Part shown: piece by piece, positions 36,723 to 46,040 of the stretch | How the letters are laid out: each line of letters opens with the position of its first letter | Numbering within the stretch: the stretch's first letter is position 1 | Assembly: GCA_002470515.1 (NCBI GenBank) | Contig: DKML01000015.1 | Coordinates: 62,001-126,000, forward strand | Direction: 5' to 3' | DNA: 64,000 nt | DNA from: Proteobacteria bacterium UBA7415 | GTDB lineage: Bacteria > Pseudomonadota > Gammaproteobacteria > Arenicellales > Arenicellaceae | The notes under the pieces: model-generated | Database searches by the model: none | What the model was told of the DNA's origin: nothing | Seen by the model: the letters and a program-made list of their open reading frames with translations, nothing else | Made by a program: the position numbers and the translations under genes

Positions 36723-37150
36723 TGGACAGAATAACCAAAGAAGCCGCCACGAGAAATCGTGGCGGCTCAATTGAAAGTCTTTCGCCTGCCAGCTTAGACA
36801 AAACGGATTTTACCAGAACTAAATTACTAAGCGAGATCCAAATTGAAGTTTGGGCATCGGGCGAGCGAATGGAAAAATGTCGCAAGTTTAAGTCTTGCAA
36901 TGCTCCAAATTGTCCGTTGGACAGCAAAAGCCTGGAGGCAATATATTTACATGGGGAGCCGATCTGTTTTTGGGTTACTGAATTTCAGAAAAAGCAGTAT
37001 CGGAATCTACAGTCCTCAATGGAGACCATACCCCTAGAACTCATAGGTCGTGCTTCCAGTAGGCTCCGAGAGCGCTATAGTGATATTAGAATTAGGCTAA
37101 ACAACGCTAAAAGAACGCCTTCAAGGATTCCGGAATGGCATTGTGAATAA
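36722..37150 (+). CDS. Hypothetical island protein with a cysteine motif
   Basis: A 142-residue protein translationally coupled to the HTH gene before it (TAATG) and overlapping the prim-pol gene after it by 8 bases. The visible feature is KCRKFKSCNAPNCPLD near residues 52-67, with Cys spaced Cys-x5-Cys-x4-Cys, and a later PICFW; this may bind a metal. The rest is helical and charged (RASSRLRERYSDIRIRL). Similar small Cys proteins sit before primases in many phage satellites; no function known. Confidence 0.55.
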   Translation: MDRITKEAATRNRGGSIESLSPASLDKTDFTRTKLLSEIQIEVWASGERMEKCRKFKSCNAPNCPLDSKSLEAIYLHGEPICFWVTEFQKKQYRNLQSSMETIPLELIGRASSRLRERYSDIRIRLNNAKRTPSRIPEWHCE

Positions 37151-38255
37151 TGAGACCTGTCTTATTGATGCTGATCTTATGCGTGAACGCGCTATAGAGC
37201 TCGCTGGGATGGGGATGGCCGTACTTCCATTGCAAACAATAATTGATGGTCATTGTTCTTGTGGTCGGTTTTGTCGATCGCCCGGAAAGCATCCTGCGTG
37301 CCGTGGTGGATTTAAAGCTGCAAGCAAAGATCAGTCTAAGGTATGGGGAATGTTCAATAAGCCACGTAATATCGGAGTTGCAACGGGAATCAAGTCAGGG
37401 ATTGTTGTTGTGGATGTTGATAAAGACAAAGGGGGTTATGAATCACTAGCTAAAATTGAAAGAGATTATGGTCGTCTATCATTGGATAATTTAGTTGCGA
37501 ATACGGGGGGTGGGGGTATTCACATCTTTTTTGACTCCAATGGTTACTCAATTGCTTCGGGCGTGAATGTGCTGGGACCAGGAATAGATATTCGTGGTGA
37601 CGGTGGCTACGTGGTTGGACCACCATCACTACATGCGTCAGGTAACATCTATGAATGGAAAGACGGCCTGTATAAACCCAATAACATTCCAGTAGAGCTG
37701 ATTGACTTACTTAAGCAGCGCGATAGAAATCACCCGCTAACTAATAGAACGAAGATATACGAGGGGATGCGAAACACGCACCTGACTCGTTTCGCTGGAA
37801 AATTGAGGGCTAGAGGTGCTGAACTTGAGGAACTTATCTTAAAGGTTCAATCAGAAAATATTAGGAGTTGCAATCCGCCATTAGATTCGTTGGAGGCAAT
37901 TTCCATCGCAAAATCTATTGCTCGTTACCGAAAAGGGCAATCTGCTTCAAATTTGAGAGATATATGGCTTGATTCGGTTTTTGGAAAGTATTCAACCCTT
38001 AACAGTACTACTCGGTTAGTTCTTGCCGCGCTATCTCGCTTTATGAATGCTGAGGGCGAAGGTTGTTTCCCGTCACAAGAGTTGATTGCGTATGCTGCTG
38101 GTTTAAAGAAGAGACAAACTGTATCTGCTCACATTCAGCACGCAATAGACTTGGGTTATTTGTCGGTATGTCGGATTAATTGCGAAGGACGAACCGGATG
38201 GAGATACGAGTATAAGGTATTAATTCCTATGGTTTATAGGGGCCGTTTGACGTAA
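37143..38255 (+). CDS. Prim-pol replication protein (bifunctional primase/polymerase)
   Basis: A 370-residue protein. An N-terminal zinc-like cluster CSCGRFCRSPGKHP (38-51) leads into the prim-pol domain: the catalytic Asp91-Val-Asp93 (VVVDVDKDKGG), His128 (GIHIFF) and IDIRGDGGYVVGPPS (149-163). A primase C-terminal helical region follows (RNTHLTRFAGKLRARGAE) and the end is a winged helix (PSQELIAYAAGLKKRQTVSAHIQ) as in replication initiators. It would prime and start copying of the excised element. No helicase domain follows in the same protein; the SF2 protein downstream is of a different kind. Overlaps the preceding gene by 8 bases. Confidence 0.88.
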   Translation: MNNETCLIDADLMRERAIELAGMGMAVLPLQTIIDGHCSCGRFCRSPGKHPACRGGFKAASKDQSKVWGMFNKPRNIGVATGIKSGIVVVDVDKDKGGYESLAKIERDYGRLSLDNLVANTGGGGIHIFFDSNGYSIASGVNVLGPGIDIRGDGGYVVGPPSLHASGNIYEWKDGLYKPNNIPVELIDLLKQRDRNHPLTNRTKIYEGMRNTHLTRFAGKLRARGAELEELILKVQSENIRSCNPPLDSLEAISIAKSIARYRKGQSASNLRDIWLDSVFGKYSTLNSTTRLVLAALSRFMNAEGEGCFPSQELIAYAAGLKKRQTVSAHIQHAIDLGYLSVCRINCEGRTGWRYEYKVLIPMVYRGRLT

Positions 38256-38624
38256 AGATGTCCGTTTGACGGACATTGTGATTCTTTAGGGGTTTAATGA
38301 CATAGAAGCGGTCCAATTGCCTGTTATCAGAACACTTGCATGCAATAGTAGTGAAAGTCGTAAGATAGGTTTAACCCTGATTGATCGCGCGCACGCGCAC
38401 GCGCACGCGAGTGCTGTGCGGGGGCTCTTTTGTCAAGGAGTTTCTCAGAGCTGTTTTCTTTTTTTTGGGGGGCTGATACAAGCATGAGAAAATAAATTGG
38501 TTCTCTCTCTGTCAAACATGTAAATTAATGACAGGTATTAGATAATTAGAAAACAAAGATTTTGTGCGCATGGATAAAAGTAATAAAAACCAGCAGCAAA
38601 AACAATAATGAAGGGTAAACACCG
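38256..38624. other. Non-coding leader of the defence cassette with an alternating CG/CA tract
   Basis: A 369-base stretch without a gene. A 24-base alternating purine-pyrimidine run of CG and CA steps lies at 38386-38409, a sequence type able to take left-handed form, and a T8G6 run follows at about 38459-38472. The bases around 38600-38624 precede the methyltransferase ATG; a GAAGGG-like ribosome site (AATGAAGGGTAAACACCG) lies 8-14 bases upstream. No clear -10/-35 pair is named. Confidence 0.5.
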
Positions 38625-41372
38625 TTGAATGCAGTAGAAATAGAAGAAGCCATTAGCCATTTGGCCGAGGAAGCATTTGACGCGGCGAGCTTCCCCTATG
38701 CCTTCCTTGAAGCGTTTGGCAACAAGGCAACCACCATCAAGCGCCTGCAAAGCGGCTCATCCAACAAGTCTGATATTGGTGGCGTCCTGCAAACCAACAA
38801 CATCCATATCTCTGTTTGCGCGGAAGGTGAAGTCACTGCCACCCTAAATACACTCAAAGCCAGCCCAGCCACAGCCAAGGCTAAAGCAAAATTTACGCTA
38901 GCTACCGATGGCATTACCCTTGAAGCTGAAGACCTCAGCACAAACGAAACCGTCGCCTGCGACTACAAAGACTTCCCTAATCATTTCGGTTTTTTTCTGC
39001 CATTGGCGGGTATTAGCACCGTTAAACAAATCCGTGACAACTCCTTTGATATTCGGGCAACTAGCCGCTTAAACCGCCTGTATGTAGAGCTTCTTAAAAA
39101 CAACGCCGCTTGGGGTACATCGGAACGTCGCCACGATATGAATCACTTTATGGCGCGGTTGATCTTCTGTTTCTTTGCCGAAGACACCGACATATTCAAT
39201 GGCGACAACCTGTTTACCGGCACCATCGAGCAAATGAGCGCAAGAGATTCCTCAAACACCCATGAGGTGATTGGTGAAGTCTTTCGCTCAATGAACACTA
39301 AAACCTCAAATCGTAAAAAAGAGAATATCCGCTCATGGGCAGAGGGCTTCCCCTATGTTAACGGCGGTTTGTTTTCAGGTAGCACCGAAGTGCCTCGCTT
39401 CACCAAGATTGCCCGCTCCTATTTTATTCATGTTGGTAATTTGGACTGGAAAAAAATCAACCCCGATATTTTCGGTTCAATGATTCAAGCTGTGGCCGAT
39501 GATGACGAACGTGGTGCATTGGGGATGCACTACACCAGCGTTCCCAACATCCTAAAAGTTCTAAACCCACTGTTTTTGGATGGCCTGCGCGAGCAATTAG
39601 AGCAAGTTCAAGATAATCCGAGAAAGCTGTTAAACCTACGCAAACGCATATCAAACATTCGCGTCTTTGACCCTGCTTGTGGCTCAGGTAATTTTTTGGT
39701 TATTGCCTATAAGCAGATGCGTGAGATCGAGGCTGAGATAAATGAACGCCGTGGAGAAAAAGGGCGTCCAACGGACATACCATTGACAAATTTCCGTGGT
39801 ATTGAATTTCGAGATTTTCCGGCAGAAATTGCACGGCTCGCATTAATTATTGCAGAGTATCAATGTGACTTACTTTATCGAGGACAAAAACTAGCACTCG
39901 CAGAATTTTTACCATTGGATACGGAAAATTGGATTACCTGCGGAAATGCTTTAAGGCTCGACTGGCTTTCTATTTGTCCACCTACTGGAACGGGCGTTAA
40001 ATTCATTGGAGATGACTTATTTACTGCGCCGCATGATCAAGCTCAGATTGACTTTGAGAATGAAGGTGGTGAGACATATATTTGCGGCAATCCTCCTTAC
40101 AAGGGTAATGCCGATCAAAACAAAGATCAAAAAGAAGATATGAAAGCTTGTTTATCTAATGCCTTCAAGAACTGGAGGTCTTTAGATTATATATGCGGCT
40201 GGTTTTATTTAGCACAAATGTTTTGTCGAAAAACGGAAGCTAGGTATGCATTTGTGTCTACCAATTCCATTTGTCAGGGTCAGAATATTTCAAACTTCTG
40301 GCAAGAAATGGATAAACTTGAAGCAACGATTAACTTTGCTGTCTTATCGTTTAAATGGAGTAACTTGGCACAGAACAATGCAGGTGTAACCGTAGCTATT
40401 ATTGGAGGCGGCCAAAATCTAAAGCCTCCATTTTATATTTATGTCGAAAGTGAAAAAAAGTCTGTCTCAATGATTAACGCATACCTTGTAGAAGGAAAAA
40501 ATGTTTGGATTGAAAGAAGATCAAACAGCATCAGTGAGCTTGATGAAATGCTTAAAGGAAATTATTACGGTCTATCAGATGGACTGCTGATGAGCACCTC
40601 CGAAAAGGCTGTTTTGGAAGAAAGCGGATTAGCTCAAGGAAACATTAAAACCTTCAAGGGATCTGAAGAACTAACGAAGGGTAAACTGAGGTACTGCATG
40701 TGGTTTCCTGACATTTCTGATTATAGGAAATATACCAATAACCTCTTAATATCGGGAAGAGTAAAAAGCGTTCAAGAAAAGAGAGTTGCGTCGCGGGACC
40801 CAATGGCAAAAAAAATGGCGGAAACGCCTCATCAATTTAGAGAAATGAGGGTTTGCAAAAGCCATTCTATAGCTACACCCGTTGTTTCTTCTGAAAACCG
40901 GGAATACCTACCGGTTACCTTAGAACCAAATAATGTAGTTTTTTCAAATGCAGCATTTGCTTTGTATGATGCTTCGTTATGGAATATGGCATTGATAGCA
41001 TCTCGTATTCATTTGGTTTGGATTTCTACTGTTTGCGGCAAGCTAAAAACAGATTTTCGTTATTCAAACACGATGGGATGGAATACATTTCCTATACCGA
41101 ACCTCACTGAAAAAAATACGGAAGATTTAACACGATGCGCTGAGAACATTCTTCTTGCTCGTGAAGCGCATTTTCCAGCGACGATCGCTGATCTCTATAG
41201 TCCAGAAAAAATGCCTGAAAACTTACGTCATGCCCACGAGCGCAACGACGAAGTGCTAGAACGTATCTATATTGGTCGTCGGTTTAAAAACGACACGGAG
41301 CGCCTAGAAAAGCTCTTCGACCTTTATGCAGAAATGACTAGTAAAACAAATAAGAAGGTGACCTTAAAATGA
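38625..41372 (+). CDS. MmeI-like class I DNA methyltransferase without visible nuclease motif
   Basis: A 915-residue adenine-type DNA methyltransferase. Motif I is VFDPACGSGNF (347-357), motif IV is NPPY (489-492), and the helical MmeI-type region with ALGMHYTS (298-305) and NFRGIEF (389-395) lies around them. MmeI proper has a D-x9-ExK nuclease motif at its N-terminus; here residues 1-120 show none, so this is probably a modification-only protein. Base composition changes inside the gene: sampled 60-base lines hold 26-34 G+C before 39700, 20-24 between 40200 and 41040, and 30 at 41221. It overlaps the helicase gene by 4 bases (ATGA). Confidence 0.85.
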   Translation: MNAVEIEEAISHLAEEAFDAASFPYAFLEAFGNKATTIKRLQSGSSNKSDIGGVLQTNNIHISVCAEGEVTATLNTLKASPATAKAKAKFTLATDGITLEAEDLSTNETVACDYKDFPNHFGFFLPLAGISTVKQIRDNSFDIRATSRLNRLYVELLKNNAAWGTSERRHDMNHFMARLIFCFFAEDTDIFNGDNLFTGTIEQMSARDSSNTHEVIGEVFRSMNTKTSNRKKENIRSWAEGFPYVNGGLFSGSTEVPRFTKIARSYFIHVGNLDWKKINPDIFGSMIQAVADDDERGALGMHYTSVPNILKVLNPLFLDGLREQLEQVQDNPRKLLNLRKRISNIRVFDPACGSGNFLVIAYKQMREIEAEINERRGEKGRPTDIPLTNFRGIEFRDFPAEIARLALIIAEYQCDLLYRGQKLALAEFLPLDTENWITCGNALRLDWLSICPPTGTGVKFIGDDLFTAPHDQAQIDFENEGGETYICGNPPYKGNADQNKDQKEDMKACLSNAFKNWRSLDYICGWFYLAQMFCRKTEARYAFVSTNSICQGQNISNFWQEMDKLEATINFAVLSFKWSNLAQNNAGVTVAIIGGGQNLKPPFYIYVESEKKSVSMINAYLVEGKNVWIERRSNSISELDEMLKGNYYGLSDGLLMSTSEKAVLEESGLAQGNIKTFKGSEELTKGKLRYCMWFPDISDYRKYTNNLLISGRVKSVQEKRVASRDPMAKKMAETPHQFREMRVCKSHSIATPVVSSENREYLPVTLEPNNVVFSNAAFALYDASLWNMALIASRIHLVWISTVCGKLKTDFRYSNTMGWNTFPIPNLTEKNTEDLTRCAENILLAREAHFPATIADLYSPEKMPENLRHAHERNDEVLERIYIGRRFKNDTERLEKLFDLYAEMTSKTNKKVTLK

Positions 41373-43420
41373 TGGACCATAAATCTATCCCCTCTGTTTC
41401 AGTAAAGTATGCCTGCAACGGCAGCTCCACAAAATCAAACGAGCTGGGTATGCGTGTTATGCAAGAGCGTGCCTATGAAAAACGTGGCGAACAGTATCTT
41501 CTGATTAAGTCGCCACCGGCCTCTGGTAAAAGTCGCGCTTTGATGTTTATCACATTGGATAAGCTTCACAATCAAAACGTTAAGAAAGCCATAATTATCG
41601 TGCCTGAAAAATCTATTGGCGCAAGTTTTGACAACGAACCACTGAGGAAGTATGGCTTTTATTGGGACTGGGAAGTCGCTCCAAAATGGAATTTGTGCAA
41701 TGCACCCGGGGAGGATGGTGGCAAGGTCAAATCCCTAAAATCTTTCTTGGAGAGAGACGATCAAACATTGATATGCACTCATGCAACTTTTCGCTTTGCG
41801 GTAGATCGGTTTGGTATTTCTATATTTGATGATTGCTTAATCGCGGTCGATGAATTTCATCATGTAAGCGCCAATCCAGACAGCAAACTAGGTGAGCAGT
41901 TGGGGAAATTTATTGCCCGCGACAAAGTACATATTGTTGGCATGACTGGTTCGTATTTTAGAGGTGATGCCGAAGCCGTCTTATCGCCAGAGGATGAAGC
42001 CAATTTTGATACTGTGACGTATACCTATTACGAGCAGCTTAACGGCTATGAATACCTCAAAACCCTAGATATTGGTTACTACTTTTATTCGGGCTCCTAC
42101 TCAGATGATATTCTGAACGTGCTAGATCCCAATGAGAAAACCATCATTCATATCCCCAATGTGAACTCACGGGAAAGCACCAAAGATAAGATTAAAGAAG
42201 TTGAACATATCATTGAAGAACTCGGCGATTGGCAGGGAACTGACCTCGACACGGGCTTTCATTTAGTAAAAACCTCAAACGGTAAAATGCTAAAAATTGC
42301 TGACTTAGTAGATGATGATGCTGCCAAACGCGACAAAGTATCTGCTGCGCTAAAGCGACCTGAAGCCAAAAATGACCGCGATCATGTGGATATAATTATA
42401 GCGCTTGGGATGGCGAAGGAGGGGTTTGATTGGATATGGTGTGAGCATGCCCTAACTGTAGGTTATCGCTCCAGCCTCACTGAAATAATACAGATTATTG
42501 GCCGTGCGACGCGCGATGCAAAGGGTAAAACCCATGCTCGTTTTACTAATCTGATTGCCGAGCCAGACGCTTCAGAAGCAGCTGTAACAGATGCCGTGAA
42601 CGACACCTTAAAAGCCATAGCCGCTAGTTTGCTGATGGAGCAGGTGCTTGCCCCCAAATTTAATTTCTCACCCAAAAATGCCCAAAACGGGCCTGTGGAA
42701 GGCTTTGATTATGGCGAAAACGGTTATGACCCCAAAGCTAATAATGTGGGCTTCAATGAATCTACCGGGCAATTTCAGATAGAAATTTCGGGGCTTGCTG
42801 AGCCAAAGAGCAAAGATGCCCAGCGTATCTGCCAGGAAGATTTGAATGAGGTAATTACTGCCTTTGTGCAAGATAAAACCGCTCTAGAACGTGGCCTTTT
42901 TGATGAGGAGATGATTCCTGAAGAGCTAACACAAGTGCGTATGGGTAAAATTGTTAAAGACAAATACCCAGAGTTGGACGATGAAGACCAAGAAGCCGTT
43001 CGTCAGCATGCGATTGCGGCACTAAACTTAACTCAAAAAGCAAAAGAAATAGTCACGGAAGGTGAGAGTTCAGAGCAAGGTGGTAGTACAGCCTTTGTTG
43101 ATGGTGTTAGAAAGTTCGCTATGAACGTTACAGACTTGGATATTGATCTAATAGATAGGATCAATCCGTTTAGTGAAGCTTATGCCATTCTTGCTAAAGC
43201 AATGACAGAGGAAAGCTTGAAGCAAGTCGCTGCCGTTATTGCTGCCAAGAAAATTACTTTGTCAGAAGATGAGGCTAGAGATTTGGTTGATCGCGCGATT
43301 AAGTTCAAGAAAGAGAGAGGTCGGTTGCCTGAACTTACTTCTGCCGACCCATGGGAACAACGTATGGCAGAGGGCATTGCTTACCTTGCACGGAAAGTAG
43401 CGGAGGAAAGTAATGGCTGA
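41369..43420 (+). CDS. Superfamily 2 DNA helicase/ATPase (DEAD-like)
   Basis: A 683-residue protein. Walker A is SPPASGKSR (48-56), motif II is DEFH (161-164), motif III GMTGSYF (191-197), and motif VI QIIGRATRD (375-383) with GFDWIWCEH before it. The C-terminal third (about 430-683) is a charged helical region I do not recognise. It is a restriction-type translocase or helicase. The gene overlaps the methyltransferase stop by 4 bases and the GIY-YIG gene by 8, so the three are made together. Confidence 0.88.
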   Translation: MMDHKSIPSVSVKYACNGSSTKSNELGMRVMQERAYEKRGEQYLLIKSPPASGKSRALMFITLDKLHNQNVKKAIIIVPEKSIGASFDNEPLRKYGFYWDWEVAPKWNLCNAPGEDGGKVKSLKSFLERDDQTLICTHATFRFAVDRFGISIFDDCLIAVDEFHHVSANPDSKLGEQLGKFIARDKVHIVGMTGSYFRGDAEAVLSPEDEANFDTVTYTYYEQLNGYEYLKTLDIGYYFYSGSYSDDILNVLDPNEKTIIHIPNVNSRESTKDKIKEVEHIIEELGDWQGTDLDTGFHLVKTSNGKMLKIADLVDDDAAKRDKVSAALKRPEAKNDRDHVDIIIALGMAKEGFDWIWCEHALTVGYRSSLTEIIQIIGRATRDAKGKTHARFTNLIAEPDASEAAVTDAVNDTLKAIAASLLMEQVLAPKFNFSPKNAQNGPVEGFDYGENGYDPKANNVGFNESTGQFQIEISGLAEPKSKDAQRICQEDLNEVITAFVQDKTALERGLFDEEMIPEELTQVRMGKIVKDKYPELDDEDQEAVRQHAIAALNLTQKAKEIVTEGESSEQGGSTAFVDGVRKFAMNVTDLDIDLIDRINPFSEAYAILAKAMTEESLKQVAAVIAAKKITLSEDEARDLVDRAIKFKKERGRLPELTSADPWEQRMAEGIAYLARKVAEESNG

Positions 43421-44621
43421 AACAAAAGAAAAAAAATCTAATAAAGCGCTGCTTGAAGAGTTGGGAGTTGATCTAACGCCCACCAAAAAAGTAGCTCATT
43501 CGCCAAAAGAAGAGCGCATTATTGCGGGTTTTGAAGAAATTCAGCGCTTTGTGGAAGAGCATGGGCATCAACCTCAACACGGCGAGGATAGAGACATATT
43601 TGAGCGCCTGTTTGCTGTTCGCCTAGATCGCATCCGTGTGCAAGCGGAATGCCTTGCTTTGGTCGAAACCATGGATCATCAAGGGCTACTGACAGGCGGT
43701 TCACAAGTGAATGAACCTTCTACTGAATACAAAAGCGATAAAGCCTTGTTGGCTGAGTTGGGAATAGAAGCCCCTCAGGAAGGCGATATAACGCATCTCA
43801 AGCATGTACGGTCGCAATCAGAAAAAGCGCGGGCTAAGGCCGAGGAAATAGGCCAGAGAGTACCTTGCAAAGATTTTGAGAGGTTCAGACCGTTGTTTGA
43901 AACCGTGCAGGAAGATATCAAAACTGGACTGCGGAAGACGATTGTTTTTAGTAAAGATGGCAGCGTTGAAAAAGGTAATTTCTTTATTCTTTCTGGGCAA
44001 AAGGCTTACATCGCTGATGTAGGTGAGGAGTTCATTGGAACGGACGGACGCAAAGAATACCGATTAAGAGTTATTTTTGATAATGGCGTTGAAAGCAACC
44101 AGCTAATGCGGTCACTCCAAAAGCGGCTTTGGGAGGATGAAACAGGTAGGCGCATAACTGACATAAGCATGGGGCCGTTATTTGACGATGTTGTTGGTGA
44201 ACAGGACGCTGAAAGCGGAACAATTTATATCTTGAGAAGCATGTCGGAGCTCCCGATGATTGCGGAAAACCGTAAGGTGATCCACAAAATAGGTGTGACT
44301 GGTGGAAGTGTTAAAACACGAATCTCCAATGCAAAACTGGACCCAACCTATCTCATGGCAGATGTTGAAATCGTAGCAACCTATGAGCTGTTCAATATAA
44401 ACCGATTTAAGTTAGAAAATATTATTCGCCGATTTTTTGAGCCAGCTAAACTTGATATTAAAATCAACGACCGCTTTGGCAATCCCGTTACCCCTAGAGA
44501 GTGGTTTTTTGTGCCTCTGTTTATTATAGATGCGGTTGTGGATAAGATTAAGGTTGGAGATATTAGTGAGTACCGCTACGACCCGAAAGAAGTGAAGTTA
44601 GTAAAAATGGTCCACAAATAA
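43413..44621 (+). CDS. GIY-YIG family nuclease with N-terminal repeat region
   Basis: A 402-residue protein. The GIY-YIG core of the T5orf172/Mug113 branch is at about 268-375: IYIL (271-274), HKIGVTGGSVKTRI (291-304) with the basic residue pair, LENIIRRFF (334-342) with the metal-site Glu335, and PREWFFV. Near the N-terminus a short motif occurs twice: ALLEELGVD (12-20) and ALLAELGIE (111-119). In the operon it follows the helicase with an 8-base overlap. It is the likely DNA-cutting component of the cassette; active-site roles are by family pattern. Confidence 0.85.
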   Translation: MAETKEKKSNKALLEELGVDLTPTKKVAHSPKEERIIAGFEEIQRFVEEHGHQPQHGEDRDIFERLFAVRLDRIRVQAECLALVETMDHQGLLTGGSQVNEPSTEYKSDKALLAELGIEAPQEGDITHLKHVRSQSEKARAKAEEIGQRVPCKDFERFRPLFETVQEDIKTGLRKTIVFSKDGSVEKGNFFILSGQKAYIADVGEEFIGTDGRKEYRLRVIFDNGVESNQLMRSLQKRLWEDETGRRITDISMGPLFDDVVGEQDAESGTIYILRSMSELPMIAENRKVIHKIGVTGGSVKTRISNAKLDPTYLMADVEIVATYELFNINRFKLENIIRRFFEPAKLDIKINDRFGNPVTPREWFFVPLFIIDAVVDKIKVGDISEYRYDPKEVKLVKMVHK

Positions 44622-44791
44622 TAAAGTAGAGGTTGAAATGATTAGATTGAAAAAAATGGCGTGCGTAGGCGTGGCTAAACGGACACACGCTTTAACTCGG
44701 CCATCTAATTTGATTTAATCGACAGCCAGATCCATACACAAAACAGTCGTTGGGGACGTATCTGAGCCCGGTTTAATTAAGAGGAATATTA

Positions 44792-45010
44792 ATGAAAGAT
44801 GTTTTCAATAAAAACGGAATTAAGATTGGTACATTAGACCGAGACGTTGTTGTATGTGATGGCATTAAAAAATACCGAATTGAAAATGACAATAAGGTTT
44901 GGGGATTAGTGGATAGTGACCTTATTGGAAGAGCTCATTACACACCTATCGGGACCTTCAAAGACGGTAAGTGTGTTGATGATAACGGCGAAATAATATT
45001 TACCGTTTGA
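44792..45010 (+). CDS. Small beta-rich protein, beta-flower-like
   Basis: A 72-residue protein of repeated short strands with G and D turns: VFNKNGIKIGTLD, VVVCDGIKKYRIEND, LIGRAHYTPIGTFKDG, VDDNGEIIFTV. This repeated pattern resembles the four-fold beta-flower fold seen in small accessory or immunity-like proteins; it is a pattern call only. Ribosome site GAGGAATATTAATG is good. It follows the GIY-YIG gene after 170 bases. Confidence 0.6.
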   Translation: MKDVFNKNGIKIGTLDRDVVVCDGIKKYRIENDNKVWGLVDSDLIGRAHYTPIGTFKDGKCVDDNGEIIFTV

Positions 45011-45251
45011 TGAGTTATTGAGATTTATATATCCAAAGCATAACAAGAGAGATTAGAGCGAATGTCCGCTTAGGGCAACTTTGACCCATTCTCATAATCG
45101 ACTGGGTCTTAAATACTCATTTCTGACGTTTGGAGCTCTGGCTATTCTCCGTGTTTTTGATCAGGAAAGTATCTACTAGTAAGCTCAGGCCGTATCAAGT
45201 TACGTAAAAGACGGTGACTCTATTATCATCTGGAACAGTGGTATTTGAAGT

Positions 45252-45644
45252 CTATAAAAAACGCGCATAAAAAATGTTCCCGCTGTTCAGCGCATAGAAA
45301 GGCCCTTTAGTTCCTGAGTTGGGGTTCGGCAGCGTATCTATGGTTCTACGGAAGACTAAAGGTGTCCCAGTGTAATAAACTCTATTCGCAAATTTTACGC
45401 CTGTGATTTCTATGGTGAAATCGTTATTAGTCGAATAGACATCGCCAGTCTCTAAGTAGAAGTTTGCAGAGATTGAGAAAACATCGCTACCTACGGGTGT
45501 TCCGTTACAAAGTTCGCGCTCAATTACTTTTACTTTACCTGTTGGAATAACGTAAAACCCATCTGTATCATGAGACAGCACAGTCAAACTTACTGTAATT
45601 AACCCAACTAACAAAACACTTTGCCTAAACACCTGTTTTAACAT
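45252..45644 (-). CDS. Secreted protein of unknown function
   Basis: About 130 residues with a Sec signal peptide (LKQVFRQSVLLVGLITVSLTVLS, cleaved near residue 25) and a mature beta-rich domain (GFYVIPTGKVKVIERELCNG..., DFTIEITGVKF, PLVFRRTIDTLPN). The ATG at 45644 has the ribosome site AAGGTGG eight bases upstream and is preferred over a GTG four codons earlier. It is on the opposite strand to the island's other genes. No recognised family. The next 396 bases (45645-46040) show no gene. Confidence 0.6.
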   Translation of the reverse strand: MLKQVFRQSVLLVGLITVSLTVLSHDTDGFYVIPTGKVKVIERELCNGTPVGSDVFSISANFYLETGDVYSTNNDFTIEITGVKFANRVYYTGTPLVFRRTIDTLPNPNSGTKGPFYALNSGNIFYARFL

Positions 45645-46040
45645 TTTGTATTCCACCTTTTAAAAATCCGAGATTACCACAAGCTAACTTCTGAGTGTGC
45701 TGGCAAGTTAACTATTTTCTTCTAGAAAAGTGGGGATGTTAGATAAGCTCTTGACCTTTCCCCCGTCTCGGTACCAGAATTTGGATGAGATCACTGTAGC
45801 TTAGGCGGTATTACAGAGAAAGTGACTGGCTGCTTTGGGCAATGAAGCGACCTTTGAGTTAGACAATCCTAACGGTCGTAAATATACTTCATAGCGGTCG
45901 TTGGATCTTAATGGGCTCTAATCCCTTTTATTTTTTTGAGCGATGCTTAGCAGGGCTATATTAAAACTCCCGCAATGTATCTGCTTGGTCGAGCATTCAT
46001 TGCTCTGGTGCTGTGCCGCTAATAGAGGCTTTACAATTAT

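Noticed and set aside
38625..41372. Methyltransferase as a complete type IIG enzyme
   Set aside because: The D-x9-ExK nuclease motif of MmeI is not seen in residues 1-120.
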